From assembly GCF_030541005.1 (NCBI RefSeq), contig NZ_JASSVM010000002.1, positions 62,001-126,000 of the forward strand: 64,000 nucleotides of DNA, read 5' to 3'. The notes beneath the pieces were generated by a model. That model did no database searches. It was not told where the DNA came from and saw only the letters and a list, made by a program, of their open reading frames with translations. This DNA comes from Marinobacter sp. SS5-14b (GTDB lineage: Bacteria; Pseudomonadota; Gammaproteobacteria; Pseudomonadales; Oleiphilaceae). This document shows positions 27,329 through 36,852 of the stretch, piece by piece; the first letter of the stretch is position 1, and each line of letters starts with the position of its first letter. The translations under genes and the position numbers were made by a program.

Positions 27329-28651
27329 GTGCAAAAAGACATGCAAAACGCCTCCCTGGCCCGCCAGCTCTACCACATGACCTGGCCCATGCTGTTCGGC
27401 GTCCTCTCCCTGATGACCTTTCAGCTCACCGACAGCGTCTTCGTCGGCCAACTCGGCCGTGACCCGCTCGCCGCCCTGGGTTTCACCGTACCCATGCAGC
27501 AACTGGTCAGCGGCATGTATGTCGGCCTGGGCATCGCGACCACCGCCATCATCTCCCGCACCCTCGGCCAGGGTGACAGCCTCCGCGCGCAGCGCCTGGG
27601 CGGCCTCGTCGTCGCCATCGGCGCCGGCCTCGCCCTGACCCTGTGCCTGTCCGTTTGGGTACTGCAAAGCCTGATCCTCGACCTGCTCGGCGCCGAAGAT
27701 GCCCTGCGCCCGGCCATCCGCGAATACTGGATGCCCTGGCTGATCTCCGCCTGGGTCGGCGCCATGGTCTATTTCAGCTACGCCGTCTGCCGCGCCAACG
27801 GCGACACCCGCCTGCCCGGCTATATGATGATTTCAACCAGCCTGCTCAATATTGCCCTGGACCCACTCTTCATCTTCGTCTTCGACTGGGGCCTGCCGGG
27901 CGCCGCCTGGGCCACCATCACCGCCTTTATGATCGGCGCCATGGTGGTGTACCCCTTACTGATTCGGCGGGCCTGGCTTCGCTTTGACCTGCTTCAGCTT
28001 GAACTGAACAAAGCCATTCGCCAGCTTGGTGGCATCATGGCCCCGGCCATGGTCAGCCAGCTTATGCCACCCCTGTCCGCCATGCTCGCCACCGCTCTGG
28101 TGGCCGGTTTCGGGTCCGCCGCGGTTGCTGCCTGGGGCCTGGGTACGCGGCTGGAGTTCTTCTCCATTGTGGTGGTGCTGGCGCTGACCATGTCGATGCC
28201 CCCCATGGTCGGGCGTCTGCTGGGTGCCGGCGAGCTTGAGAAAATCCGCAAGCTGGTGCGTATTGCGGTGCGATTTATCGTTATCTGGCAGCTGTTCATC
28301 GGACTTGTGTGGCTGGTGGCTTCCGGGCTGGTGTCTACCCTGTTCAGCCGAGATGCGGATGTGCAAGACATCCTGTTGAGCTATCTGTTGCGGGTGCCGC
28401 TGAGTTACAGCGGGCTGGGCGTGTGTATTCTGATGGTGTCGATCAACAACGCACTGGGCATGTCGATGCGGGCACTACTGATTTCCACCTTGAGGCTGTT
28501 TGCCTGCTATTTGCCGCTGCTGTGGATTGGCGCGCAGATCTCAGGGCTGACCGGTCTGATGACTGGCGCCCTGGTGGGCAATCTGGTCGCTGGCGGGATG
28601 GCTTATGGCCTGTACCGCCAGGGGATGAACCGGTTGCGCCAGCAGGCCTGA
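27329..28651 (+). CDS. MATE-family efflux transporter
   Basis: A 440-residue 12-helix transporter of the multidrug and toxin extrusion family (MatE domains at about 20-180 and 245-405). It begins with a GTG at 27329 (an ATG four codons later is equally possible). LYHMTWPMLFGVLSLMTFQLTDSVFVGQLG is the typical first helix. Likely exports cationic compounds by Na+ or H+ antiport. The composition of the coding strand changes from C-rich to G-rich near 28.1 kb, in mid-gene. Confidence 0.88.
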   Translation: MQKDMQNASLARQLYHMTWPMLFGVLSLMTFQLTDSVFVGQLGRDPLAALGFTVPMQQLVSGMYVGLGIATTAIISRTLGQGDSLRAQRLGGLVVAIGAGLALTLCLSVWVLQSLILDLLGAEDALRPAIREYWMPWLISAWVGAMVYFSYAVCRANGDTRLPGYMMISTSLLNIALDPLFIFVFDWGLPGAAWATITAFMIGAMVVYPLLIRRAWLRFDLLQLELNKAIRQLGGIMAPAMVSQLMPPLSAMLATALVAGFGSAAVAAWGLGTRLEFFSIVVVLALTMSMPPMVGRLLGAGELEKIRKLVRIAVRFIVIWQLFIGLVWLVASGLVSTLFSRDADVQDILLSYLLRVPLSYSGLGVCILMVSINNALGMSMRALLISTLRLFACYLPLLWIGAQISGLTGLMTGALVGNLVAGGMAYGLYRQGMNRLRQQA

Positions 28652-28660
28652 TGGTTGGGT

Positions 28661-29086
28661 TCAGGCGAATCGGGCGCGGAAACTTTCGGGTATCGGCGTG
28701 ACTTCGCGGGTTGTGTAGTTGAAGAACACGAAGCCATATTTGGCCAGGGCAACGTGCTGGCCGCTGTCGGCTTTGGTGACCCGGAACACGAAGTCGCCGC
28801 CGTATTTGTTAAAGTCGATCAGGCCGACTTCAAAGCGGAGCATATCGGGGTAGAAGGATTCGCCCTGGTACATGGTGGCGAGGTCGGTGACGATGATGCC
28901 GGTGCCATCCTGGCCGCCCTCTTCAATGCCATATTCCACGAGGAACTGGGCGCGGGCTTCGGAAAGCATGGAGATCAGGGCGTCGTTGCCGAGGTGGTTG
29001 GCGCCGTTGATGTCGGTGATTCTGACGGGCATTCTGGTTTCGAAGCAGAAGGCGTTATCCGGGAAATCGAGTTTAATTCTGGCCAC
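28661..29086 (-). CDS. Hotdog-fold acyl-CoA thioesterase
   Basis: A 141-residue protein of the 4-hydroxybenzoyl-CoA thioesterase/YbgC-like group. Start is a GTG (ARIKLDFPDNAFCFETRMPVRITDINGANHLGND) with an AGGAAA ribosome site. The segment DINGANHLGND corresponds to the active-site helix start of the family, with Asn where many members have Tyr-Asp. Probably releases free acids from short or aromatic acyl-CoAs. Converges with the MATE gene; divergent from the Nudix-MBL gene across repeat R5. Confidence 0.78.
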   Translation of the reverse strand: MARIKLDFPDNAFCFETRMPVRITDINGANHLGNDALISMLSEARAQFLVEYGIEEGGQDGTGIIVTDLATMYQGESFYPDMLRFEVGLIDFNKYGGDFVFRVTKADSGQHVALAKYGFVFFNYTTREVTPIPESFRARFA

Positions 29087-29214
29087 AGTCGGTTTTCCTG
29101 ATCAAGTGCTGATGTCGTTGGCGCTGAATCATACGCTTCTGCTTGTGACTTCTCATCTTGCACTGGTATCAGGTATCTTGGTTCCTGCCCCGCGCTTCCA
29201 GGTATGGAGTAAGC

Positions 29215-29325
29215 GGCGATTGGGGGTGGGCTTTCCAGAACACGCTCCTTCGGCACATCCCTGTGACGCTTGGGCTCCGCCATCCATGGCTCCGCACAGT
29301 TCTGGAAAGCCCACCCCCAATCACC
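29215..29325 (-). repeat. Structured palindromic repeat R5
   Basis: Arms 29215-29241 and 29299-29325 pair over 27 bp with one mismatch. The 57-nt interior holds CACA-TCCC-TGTG and GCCA-TCCA-TGGC; the conserved sense is on the minus strand. It sits between two divergent genes (thioesterase and Nudix-MBL), 50 bp before the latter. Confidence 0.9.
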
Positions 29326-29375
29326 GTCCTTAGCTCCTGCGCGCGCCATAAAAACAGAAACATTCCGGGAGACTT

Positions 29376-31013
29376 ATGGATATTCGCCCTGCTGCCACCC
29401 TGGCTCTGACTCGCGATACCGAAAACGGCATTGAAGTGCTCCTGTTGCAACGCACCTGGGAGGCGGTGTTCCTGCCGGGTTACTTTGTGTTTCCCGGCGG
29501 CGCAGTGAATGCGCAGGAGCCGGAGGGGCGGGCTCATGCCATCGGGATTGAAGACGCAGCCATCAGCCAGACCATGAGTCTGGACGAGGGCGGTGCGGAT
29601 TATATGTTAGCGGCGGTTCGGGAGTGTTTTGAAGAGGCCGGGATTTTGTTGGCACAGGACGCTTCAGGCCAGTTGGTGGGGGCGAACCATGCGGTGCATG
29701 GTGAACGGTTGTCGCTGTTCAAAGAGGAGGTGTCGCTGGCGGAGTTATGTCAGAAGCACGGGCTGACGCTGCCACTGGACCGGTTGGCGTATCTGTCGCA
29801 CTGGGTGACGCCGCCGGGGCCACCGCGTCGGTTTGATACGCGGTTTTTTGTGGCCGTGGCACCAGAGGGACAGGTGGCCGCGCACGATGGCCACGAGACT
29901 ATTGATCATGCCTGGATTTCCCCCGCGCAGGTGCTGGAGGAACACCGGGCCGGGCGGCGGTTGCTGGGGCTGCCAACGATCCGGACCTTACGGGTGTTGT
30001 GTGATTTCAGCACGACCTCTGAACTGATGCGCTATGCCCACGCCAATCCGCCAGAAGCGTTTCCGACCGATCCCTGGCCCGCACTTCGTAAAGGCCAGCC
30101 GGTTTTGCTGGAGCCGAACGCACCAGCCTATGACGAGGCGGTAAAACTGGACCCGGAAGCTGCAGGTTCGGTGAAAGCGGAGATCACGCCGGGCGAACCG
30201 GTTGAGGTGGCCGCCGGCGTGGTGCGGCTGACGGCACCCAACCCGGGGATGATGACCGGCCCGGGCACCAATACTTACATTCTGGGTTTCGAGCGGTTCA
30301 CAGTGATTGATCCGGGGCCGGTTAATGACGCCCATATTGAACGAATCCTGGAGCTGACCCATGGGCTGGTGGATCAGGTACTGGTAACCCACACCCATTC
30401 GGATCATTCACCGGCGGTGCGGTTGCTGAAGGAACGAACCGGCTGCCGGGTATTTGGCTGGCCGGCGCCGGAGGGCGCATCACAGGACAAGACCTTTATT
30501 CCGGATGATCAACCTGAGCACGAGGATTTGATCGCCACTGAAGCCGGGGTTCTGAAGGTGCTGCACACGCCTGGCCATGCGTCGAACCACCTGTGTTATC
30601 TGCTGGTCGACCAGGCGTTGCTGTTTTCCGGTGACCACATCATGCAGGGTTCCACGGTGGTGATTAATCCGCCGGACGGGGATATGAAAGCCTATGTGGA
30701 GTCGCTCTATGAGCTGCTTGAAGAGCCCGCCACGTTTATCGCGCCGGCCCACGGTTTCCTGATGGGGCAGCCGGAGGCGGTCATTGACTATCTGATCACC
30801 CACCGGCTATCCCGGGAGCACAAGATTTTCCGGGCGCTGGAGGCGCTGGCGCCGGTGCCACTGAAAGCCCTGACGGCGAAGGCCTATGATGACGTGCCCC
30901 CAGCGATTCATGGGCTGGCAGCGCGCTCAGCTCTGGCCCATCTGTTGAAGCTGGAGGCCGAGCACAGGGCATTCCAGAAGGACGATCTCTGGCATACCGT
31001 GCGCCCGGACTGA
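29376..31013 (+). CDS. Nudix hydrolase fused to metallo-beta-lactamase domain
   Basis: A 545-residue two-domain protein. The N-terminal Nudix domain (about 1-225) resembles NUDT19: GG of the Nudix box is in FPGGAVNAQ and the REXXEEXG part is RECFEEAGI, separated by a long insert as in that group. The C-terminal metallo-beta-lactamase domain (about 265-535) has THTHSDHSPA, HTPGHASNH and FSGDHIM, the zinc ligands of LACTB2/RNase Z-like hydrolases. Could act on CoA derivatives (Nudix) and thioesters or RNA (MBL); the pairing suggests two steps on one substrate. G-rich coding strand (29581-29700: 51 G, 20 C). Confidence 0.85.
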   Translation: MDIRPAATLALTRDTENGIEVLLLQRTWEAVFLPGYFVFPGGAVNAQEPEGRAHAIGIEDAAISQTMSLDEGGADYMLAAVRECFEEAGILLAQDASGQLVGANHAVHGERLSLFKEEVSLAELCQKHGLTLPLDRLAYLSHWVTPPGPPRRFDTRFFVAVAPEGQVAAHDGHETIDHAWISPAQVLEEHRAGRRLLGLPTIRTLRVLCDFSTTSELMRYAHANPPEAFPTDPWPALRKGQPVLLEPNAPAYDEAVKLDPEAAGSVKAEITPGEPVEVAAGVVRLTAPNPGMMTGPGTNTYILGFERFTVIDPGPVNDAHIERILELTHGLVDQVLVTHTHSDHSPAVRLLKERTGCRVFGWPAPEGASQDKTFIPDDQPEHEDLIATEAGVLKVLHTPGHASNHLCYLLVDQALLFSGDHIMQGSTVVINPPDGDMKAYVESLYELLEEPATFIAPAHGFLMGQPEAVIDYLITHRLSREHKIFRALEALAPVPLKALTAKAYDDVPPAIHGLAARSALAHLLKLEAEHRAFQKDDLWHTVRPD

Positions 31014-31021
31014 GTTCCGGG

Positions 31022-31180
31022 CTATTTCTTGGCGATTACCCAGACCGCATGAACAATGCCCGGAATATAGCCAAGAATGGTCAGCAGAATGTTGATCCAG
31101 AAATGTTTACCAATCCCCACCTGTAAAAAAACTCCTAACGGCGGTAACAAAATCGCAATCAGAATTCGCAAAAGGTCCAT
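31022..31180 (-). CDS. Pmp3/YqaE-family membrane peptide
   Basis: A 52-residue peptide beginning MDLLRILIAILLPPLGVFLQ. It has two hydrophobic segments and the family signature LPPLGVFLQVG, then LLTILGYIPGIVHAVWV. This exactly fits the Pmp3 (UPF0057) family, linked in yeast to membrane potential and in bacteria to salt or envelope stress. The short frame is easily missed. It converges with the Nudix-MBL gene, 8 bp between stops. Confidence 0.88.
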   Translation of the reverse strand: MDLLRILIAILLPPLGVFLQVGIGKHFWINILLTILGYIPGIVHAVWVIAKK

Positions 31181-31363
31181 ACAGTTCTCTCCCTGTCAGG
31201 CGTATAACAATTCACATCATTGCAAGATAACCCTGTTATACACAATAGGCCGGTCAATTTCGGCCCGGAATCATGAAAGTGGCATTAAAGGTTCGTCACA
31301 GCGGTATTCATGACTCTTTATGGACCCTAAGCTTGGGCCGTTTGGTCGGGTACTCGAGGACTT

Positions 31364-32776
31364 ATGCTGTTTCAAAGATGTAAAAATTCTGTTTCGCACC
31401 ACCTCATCGCTGGTTTATTGGTCATGCTGATGCCAGCGGCGTCTTTGGCGGAGGCTGGTAATACCCAAAGTAAAACACTGGTCGCCAGCCAGCTGGTGTC
31501 ACAGCTGGCAGAGGACGAGAATGTCGAGGATGTGGTCCATTCGGAGCCACGACGGAGCAAAGCCAAGCGCATAGAGAACGCCGGGAGCGAGAGTGAGGAA
31601 GCGCCGGAATCCGCCACAGTGACAGAAAAGCCGGCTGAGGCATCGGTTGCCACACCCCGGGAGATTGCTCCAAATGTTGACCTGAAAGAGGTCGCGCCCA
31701 TGCCTGAACCTACACCGGAGACCGACACTGCGGTGGAGACGGAAGGGCTGGCGGTGGAGCAAGCAGAACCGGCCACAGAAGCCAAACCAGACATCGTCGA
31801 GAAGCAGCCCGTACCCTCTGAAACCTTTGTCCTGTTGGGCAAAGAAGTGTTGCCTGGGACATCAACCCGCCTGGCCTGGTCGCCTAAAATCCAGATAGCC
31901 GGCTTGTCCCAGACAACACCGGTACTGGTTGTTAATGGCGCACACACCGGCCCCACGCTGTGCCTGACCGGCGCCATTCACGGTGACGAGCTTAACGGTA
32001 TCGAGATTGTTCGGCGCACCATGTATGACCTGAACCCGGACAAGCTGAGCGGCCGGGTAATTGGCGTTCCCATTGTTAACCTGAGCGGTTTCCAGCAAGG
32101 CAGCCGATACCTGCCCGACCGGCGTGATCTGAACCGGCACTTCCCGGGCAGCCCCGATGGCTCCCTGGCGGATCGCATTGCCTATTCACTGTTCACCGAC
32201 GTCATCAGCCATTGCGACATGCTGGTTGATATTCATACGGGATCGCTCAAACGCACCAATCTGCCGCAACTGCGAGCTGACATGAACAACCCGGACGTAT
32301 CGGTGTTTACCCAGGGTTTTGACCGCATGGCCGTTGTCCATAGCTCAGGATCGCCCGGTATGTTGCGTTCTGCGGCGGTGGAGGCTGGTATCCGTGCGGT
32401 TACTCTGGAAGCTGGTGAGTCCCTGAGAATCCAGGAGCATCAGATTAAGGCCGGCGTGAACAGCCTGAACAGCCTGATGGAAAGACATCAGATGATTTCC
32501 CGCATGTTCGTGTGGGGTGATCCGGAACCCATCTACTACGACTCCATCTGGATTCGTGCCGAGCATGGCGGCATCCTGTTCAGCGATGTTGGGCTGGGCG
32601 ACAACGTGTCCAAAGGTGAAATTCTGGGCTACGTTTCCGATCCGATCACCAATGAACAGCACCCCATACGCTCTGACGCCAATGGCCGGGTGATCGGCAT
32701 GGCGGTAGATCAGGTGGTCATGGCAGGCTTTGCCGCCTACCACATTGGTACGGAGGCAGAAATTCCGGGAGAGTAG
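31364..32776 (+). CDS. Exported succinylglutamate desuccinylase/aspartoacylase-like protein
   Basis: A 470-residue protein. Signal peptide at about 1-31 (HHLIAGLLVMLMPAASLAEA), then a low-complexity Glu/Pro/Ala linker (about 32-155), then an AstE/AspA-type M14 metallo-domain. Zinc ligands are His and Glu in GAIHGDELNG, with the later His in LVDIHTGS, and the DLNRHFPG segment matches the family. Export is unusual for the amino-acid-catabolism members, so the substrate is probably periplasmic (peptide or acylated compound). The linker may span the envelope or cell-wall layer. Confidence 0.8.
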   Translation: MLFQRCKNSVSHHLIAGLLVMLMPAASLAEAGNTQSKTLVASQLVSQLAEDENVEDVVHSEPRRSKAKRIENAGSESEEAPESATVTEKPAEASVATPREIAPNVDLKEVAPMPEPTPETDTAVETEGLAVEQAEPATEAKPDIVEKQPVPSETFVLLGKEVLPGTSTRLAWSPKIQIAGLSQTTPVLVVNGAHTGPTLCLTGAIHGDELNGIEIVRRTMYDLNPDKLSGRVIGVPIVNLSGFQQGSRYLPDRRDLNRHFPGSPDGSLADRIAYSLFTDVISHCDMLVDIHTGSLKRTNLPQLRADMNNPDVSVFTQGFDRMAVVHSSGSPGMLRSAAVEAGIRAVTLEAGESLRIQEHQIKAGVNSLNSLMERHQMISRMFVWGDPEPIYYDSIWIRAEHGGILFSDVGLGDNVSKGEILGYVSDPITNEQHPIRSDANGRVIGMAVDQVVMAGFAAYHIGTEAEIPGE

Positions 32777-32816
32777 TATCCTGCGCGTTTGATGTACCAG
32801 CATTCGAGGGGTCTGT

Positions 32817-33755
32817 GTGGCTACAACAAATGCCGGGATACTGTCCCGAATCCCTGGCCTGGCCTATGTCGGTCTGGTTCTGACGCCGCTGTTCTGGGCC
32901 GGCAATGCAGTGGTAGCCAAAGGCACGGTGGCTCACATCCCACCACTGTCCATGTCGTTCTGGCGCTGGGTTATCGCTCTGGCGATTCTGTTACCTTTCG
33001 GTTTTCCGGGGCTCTGGCGCCAGCGGCATGTGGTCCGCCAGCATCTGGGCTCCATGCTGGCACTGGCCACCTTCAGCGTGGCAGCCTTTAACTCGCTGCT
33101 GTATTTTGCCGCCATCACCACCACCGCAACCAATATCGCCCTGCTCAATTCCACCATCCCGATTTTTGTGGCGCTGCTGTCCTGGATACTCCTGGGAGAC
33201 CGGACCCGGCCGGTTCAGGCCCTGGGTATTGGCCTGGCCATTCTGGGCATTCTCGCGGTCGTGGCCAGGGGTGATCTCTCCGTACTGACCGGCCTGCAAG
33301 CACAGCCGGGAGATCTGATCATGGTCGCAGCTGTGTTCAGTTGGGGGCTGTTCTCCGTGCTGCTTCGGCGCCAGGCGGTGCCGCTGCCGGCACTGGCCTT
33401 TCTCACCGCGCAGATACTGCTGGGTACGCTGGTGATTCTGCCGTTCTTTCTGGTGGATGTCCTGTTCGTCAGCGGCGGCTTCGAGCTGTCGCAGAGTACC
33501 GTTCTGCCGCTGCTCTACTTTGCCATATTCCCGGGCATTCTGGCCTATGCTTTCTGGAACCACGGCGTACACAAAATAGGCCCTGCCAATGCAGCTATTT
33601 TCATGTACCTGACACCGGTGTTTGCCTCGGTTCTCGCCAGCGTATTTCTGGGCGAAAGCCTGGGCCTTTTCCACATCATTGGCGGCGTACTGATCCTTGC
33701 CGGCCTGCTGCTCGCCACCCGGGCCGGCCAGAAAAAACCGCTGTATCAGAGCTAG
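32817..33755 (+). CDS. EamA/DMT-family transporter
   Basis: A 312-residue protein with ten predicted membrane helices arranged as two EamA repeats (about 15-145 and 160-300). Starts with GTG after GAGGGG. Members export amino acids or other metabolites; the substrate cannot be told. Its stop lies 3 bp from the convergent patB stop. Confidence 0.85.
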   Translation: MATTNAGILSRIPGLAYVGLVLTPLFWAGNAVVAKGTVAHIPPLSMSFWRWVIALAILLPFGFPGLWRQRHVVRQHLGSMLALATFSVAAFNSLLYFAAITTTATNIALLNSTIPIFVALLSWILLGDRTRPVQALGIGLAILGILAVVARGDLSVLTGLQAQPGDLIMVAAVFSWGLFSVLLRRQAVPLPALAFLTAQILLGTLVILPFFLVDVLFVSGGFELSQSTVLPLLYFAIFPGILAYAFWNHGVHKIGPANAAIFMYLTPVFASVLASVFLGESLGLFHIIGGVLILAGLLLATRAGQKKPLYQS

Positions 33756-33758
33756 CCT

Positions 33759-34952
33759 TCAGGCCAAGCGTTGCGCCAACGCCATCTCGATGCGGGTCAA
33801 AACCTGCTCCAGAACCGCTCTGGGGCAGCCGATGTTCAGCCGCATGAAGCCGCTCCCGGGTTCGCCGAACGAGATTCCCGGGTTCATCCCCACCCCGGCT
33901 TCCTGCACAAAAAATCGCTTGAGCCCGACATCGTCCAGTGCCAGCTCCCGACAATCCAGCCACATCAGGTAGGTGCCTTCAGGCACCGATACCCGAAGCC
34001 CCGGCAACCGGTCGGTCACCTGCTGCACCACATAATCCCGGTTGGCCTGCAGATAAGTCATCAGCTGGTCCAGCCATTCAGCCCCGTGGCGATACCCGGC
34101 CTCGAAGCCGGCCACACTGAACGGGTTGCACTGGGGCAGATGCATGGAATCAAACACCGCTTTCATGGCCTTGCGCCGCTGTGCATCGGGAATCACCAGG
34201 GCCGAGAGCCCCAGCCCCGGCATATTGAAGCTTTTGCTGGGCGCAACGGCGGTGACCAGCGCATCGTCTGGGGCCGCAAGGGTGGCCAGTATTCGGTGGG
34301 CGGGCTTATCCCGGAAGGTCAGGTCACAGTGAATTTCATCGGAGATCACCACCAGTTGATACCGGCGGGCAATATCCAGCACCGCTTGCAATTCTGCCTC
34401 CGACCACACCCGGCCAACCGGGTTGTGGGGTGAGCAGAACATCAGGATTTTCGCCTCAGGCCGGGCAGCGCACTGTTCAAGATGGTGCAGATCCATGCGG
34501 TACTGGCCTGTTCGGTCATCCTGCAGCAGCGGATTTTCGATCACCTGACGTCCGCTCTGGCGCACCGAGCTGAAAAACGGCGGGTATACCGGCGGCTGAA
34601 TGATCACACCTTCCCCCGGCTGAGCGTAGGCCATGCAGGCCGCATGCAGTGAGGGCACCACGCCTGGGGCCATCAGAATCCACTCACGTTCAATGTGCCA
34701 GCCATGCCGGGCGGCGAACCAGTCCATCATCGACTGATACAGGCTGTCCGGGAACAGGGTGTAGCCATACACCGGGTGTTCGGCCCGGGCTTTCAGTACT
34801 TGAGTCACGGCTTCCGGCGCGGCAAAATCCATATCCGCCACCCACACCGGGATAACATCCTCGCGGCCAAACACCGCCTTGCGGGCATCGAATTTCACGG
34901 AACAGCTGTGTTCCCGCACTACTGGCTGGTCAAAATCGGTCGTCACAGACAT
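33759..34952 (-). CDS. PatB/MalY-type cystathionine beta-lyase
   Basis: A 397-residue fold-type I PLP enzyme. Start set at MSVTTDFDQPVVREHSCSVKFD: it has a GGAGG just upstream and gives the usual MalY/PatB length; an upstream extension to 35066 would overlap the divergent AEC gene. The PLP lysine is in APSKSFNMPGLG, and SPHNPVGR and SDEIHCDL are typical. Cleaves C-S bonds of cystathionine or cysteine conjugates. Confidence 0.88.
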   Translation of the reverse strand: MSVTTDFDQPVVREHSCSVKFDARKAVFGREDVIPVWVADMDFAAPEAVTQVLKARAEHPVYGYTLFPDSLYQSMMDWFAARHGWHIEREWILMAPGVVPSLHAACMAYAQPGEGVIIQPPVYPPFFSSVRQSGRQVIENPLLQDDRTGQYRMDLHHLEQCAARPEAKILMFCSPHNPVGRVWSEAELQAVLDIARRYQLVVISDEIHCDLTFRDKPAHRILATLAAPDDALVTAVAPSKSFNMPGLGLSALVIPDAQRRKAMKAVFDSMHLPQCNPFSVAGFEAGYRHGAEWLDQLMTYLQANRDYVVQQVTDRLPGLRVSVPEGTYLMWLDCRELALDDVGLKRFFVQEAGVGMNPGISFGEPGSGFMRLNIGCPRAVLEQVLTRIEMALAQRLA

Positions 34953-35043
34953 CCTCCTCCAGGCGATACCAACGGCTACTTGCCGAACAGATGCAGACTT
35001 GCGAACCTGTCGGTTTACCTGACGGCCCGCTTCGGAACTTTTT

Positions 35044-35931
35044 ATGATCGCCCAAATCCTGTCCACGATGCTACCGGTGTTCCTGATCGCCGGTTGCGGT
35101 GCCCTCTATGGCCGATACCGAACACCGGACATTCAGGGCCTGAACATCCTGAACATGGAACTGTTTGTGCCCATGCTGGTGTTTGCCGTCCTCGCAGACC
35201 AGCAGGCGCCCTTGCAAGACTATGGTGGGCTCGCCCTGGCCGCATCCGTGGTGGTACTGGGCTCCGGCATTGTGCTGTACCCGATCGCCCGGGTGCTGAA
35301 CCTGAACCTGAAAACCTTTCTGCCGCCCATGATGTTCAACAACTCCGGCAACATGGGCATTCCGCTGCTGGTGCTGGCCTTTGGCGAGGCCGCTCTGCCC
35401 GCAGCCATTGTGCTATTCATCGTGGAAATGCTGCTGCATTTTTCCGTCGGACTTTACATGCTGGACCCCCACACCTCCATCATTCGGCGGCTACGATTGC
35501 CCATTGTGTTTGCCAGCATCGCTGGCCTGGTGGTCAACTTCAGCGGCGTTGCCCTGCCCGGCTGGCTGCTGGAAACCCTGAACATGCTGGGTGGCGTCTG
35601 TATTCCGCTGATGCTGTTTGCCCTGGGGGTGCGCATGCTGGATGTGGATTTCAGTGACTGGAAGCTCGGCATGATCGGCGCGATCGCGTGCCCTGCCAGT
35701 GGTCTTTTGCTGGCCTGGCCGATGATTGCGCTGCTCGACCTTCCGGGCCTTCAGGTCGCCAGCCTCTGGGTATTTGCCGCCCTGCCGCCGGCGGTACTGA
35801 ATTACATGGTGGCGGAGCAGTATCAGCAGGAACCCCATAAGGTAGCTTCGCTGGTATTATTGAGCAATCTTGGCAGCCTGGTGGTCATGCCGGTTGTACT
35901 GGGGCTGGTATTTGCCTCCGGCTACGTGTGA
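35044..35931 (+). CDS. AEC-family transporter
   Basis: A 295-residue, ten-helix permease of the auxin efflux carrier family. MIAQILSTMLPVFLIAGCGALYGR is the standard first helix, and NNSGNMGIPL is the conserved loop of helix 4. Bacterial members move organic acids or similar anions. Divergent from patB (91 bp) and followed after 30 bp by the UbiA-type gene. Confidence 0.85.
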   Translation: MIAQILSTMLPVFLIAGCGALYGRYRTPDIQGLNILNMELFVPMLVFAVLADQQAPLQDYGGLALAASVVVLGSGIVLYPIARVLNLNLKTFLPPMMFNNSGNMGIPLLVLAFGEAALPAAIVLFIVEMLLHFSVGLYMLDPHTSIIRRLRLPIVFASIAGLVVNFSGVALPGWLLETLNMLGGVCIPLMLFALGVRMLDVDFSDWKLGMIGAIACPASGLLLAWPMIALLDLPGLQVASLWVFAALPPAVLNYMVAEQYQQEPHKVASLVLLSNLGSLVVMPVVLGLVFASGYV

Positions 35932-35961
35932 GTTGCTAAACGTCACAAGGAAGCGTTATCC

Positions 35962-36852
35962 ATGTCTGAAGCGGTTGCCGTTGTTCGCGCGTCCCGCCCC
36001 AACTTTCTGGTTCTTGCCCCGCTGTGCGTTGGGCTGGGGCTGGCCATCGCCTGGCGTCAGGATAGCGCACCGGCACTGCTCGACACCCTGCTGGTATTCG
36101 TCGGTGCGGTGTTGGCCCATGCAGCGGTCAATCTGATCAATGAATACGAAGACTTTGCCTCCGGGCTCGACATGATCACCGCCCGCACGCCCTTCTCCGG
36201 TGGCAGCGGTGCCCTGCCGGACGTGCCCTCTGCGGCCCGCCGGGTGCTCTGGGCCGGGCTCAGTACGCTGGGGCTGGTGATGGCCATCGGTGGGTATTTT
36301 CTGTGGCTTCGCGGCTTGCCGATGTTGGTACTGGGTGCCGCCGGTGTCATCCTGGTGCTCACTTACACCCGCTGGATAACCCGCTCCCCCTGGCTCTGCC
36401 TGCTGGCACCGGGCATCGGCTTCGGCCCGGTCATGGTGCTGGGCACACTCATTGCCCTCGGTGCTCAGCTCGACACCACTGCTGTCATCTGCGCGAGCGT
36501 GGCGCTACTCCTGGTATGCGAACTGTTATTGATCAACCAGATTCCCGATGCCGAGGCCGATCGGAAGATTGGCCGGCGGCATCTGGTTATCACTTTGGGA
36601 GCACAGGATGCAAGCAAGCTGGTGGCGGGGCTGCTACTCGGTAGTTACCTGCTGATTATCGCGGCCGTATCCACTTCCGTGCTGCCACCCTGGAGCCTGC
36701 TCGCCCTCGCGCCTCTGCCGGCCGCACTCTGGATCAGCGTGAGCCTGCCTGGCGCTTTGCGCAGACCAGAGGCACTGAACCGGCTCCTGGGCCTCAACGT
36801 CGCGGTTCTTCTATCTACCCTGGCTCTTTTGATCATCGGGCTCAGCTTGTAA
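35962..36852 (+). CDS. UbiA-superfamily prenyltransferase
   Basis: A 296-residue, polytopic membrane prenyltransferase. The first Asp-rich region is [14 protein letters not shown] and the second [19 protein letters not shown]; these bind the Mg-diphosphate of the polyprenyl donor. Closest in pattern to the MenA-like group, but no menaquinone genes are nearby, so the acceptor is open. Overlaps the convergent chemoreceptor gene by 11 bp. Confidence 0.8.
   Translation: MSEAVAVVRASRPNFLVLAPLCVGLGLAIAWRQDSAPALLDTLLVFVGAVLAHAAVNLINEYEDFASGLDMITARTPFSGGSGALPDVPSAARRVLWAGLSTLGLVMAIGGYFLWLRGLPMLVLGAAGVILVLTYTRWITRSPWLCLLAPGIGFGPVMVLGTLIALGAQLDTTAVICASVALLLVCELLLINQIPDAEADRKIGRRHLVITLGAQDASKLVAGLLLGSYLLIIAAVSTSVLPPWSLLALAPLPAALWISVSLPGALRRPEALNRLLGLNVAVLLSTLALLIIGLSL

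Noticed and set aside
23094..29325. R2-R5 as integron attC sites or a gene-cassette array
   Set aside because: attC sites have conserved ends and variable centres, the reverse of what is seen. The genes between run in both directions and no integrase is present.
29116..29409. Small frames crossing R5 as genes
   Set aside because: They translate the repeat itself and recur in all copies on both strands.
35044..35066. Extension of the PatB gene to 35066
   Set aside because: It would overlap the divergent AEC start, and the start at 34952 has a GGAGG site and normal family length.
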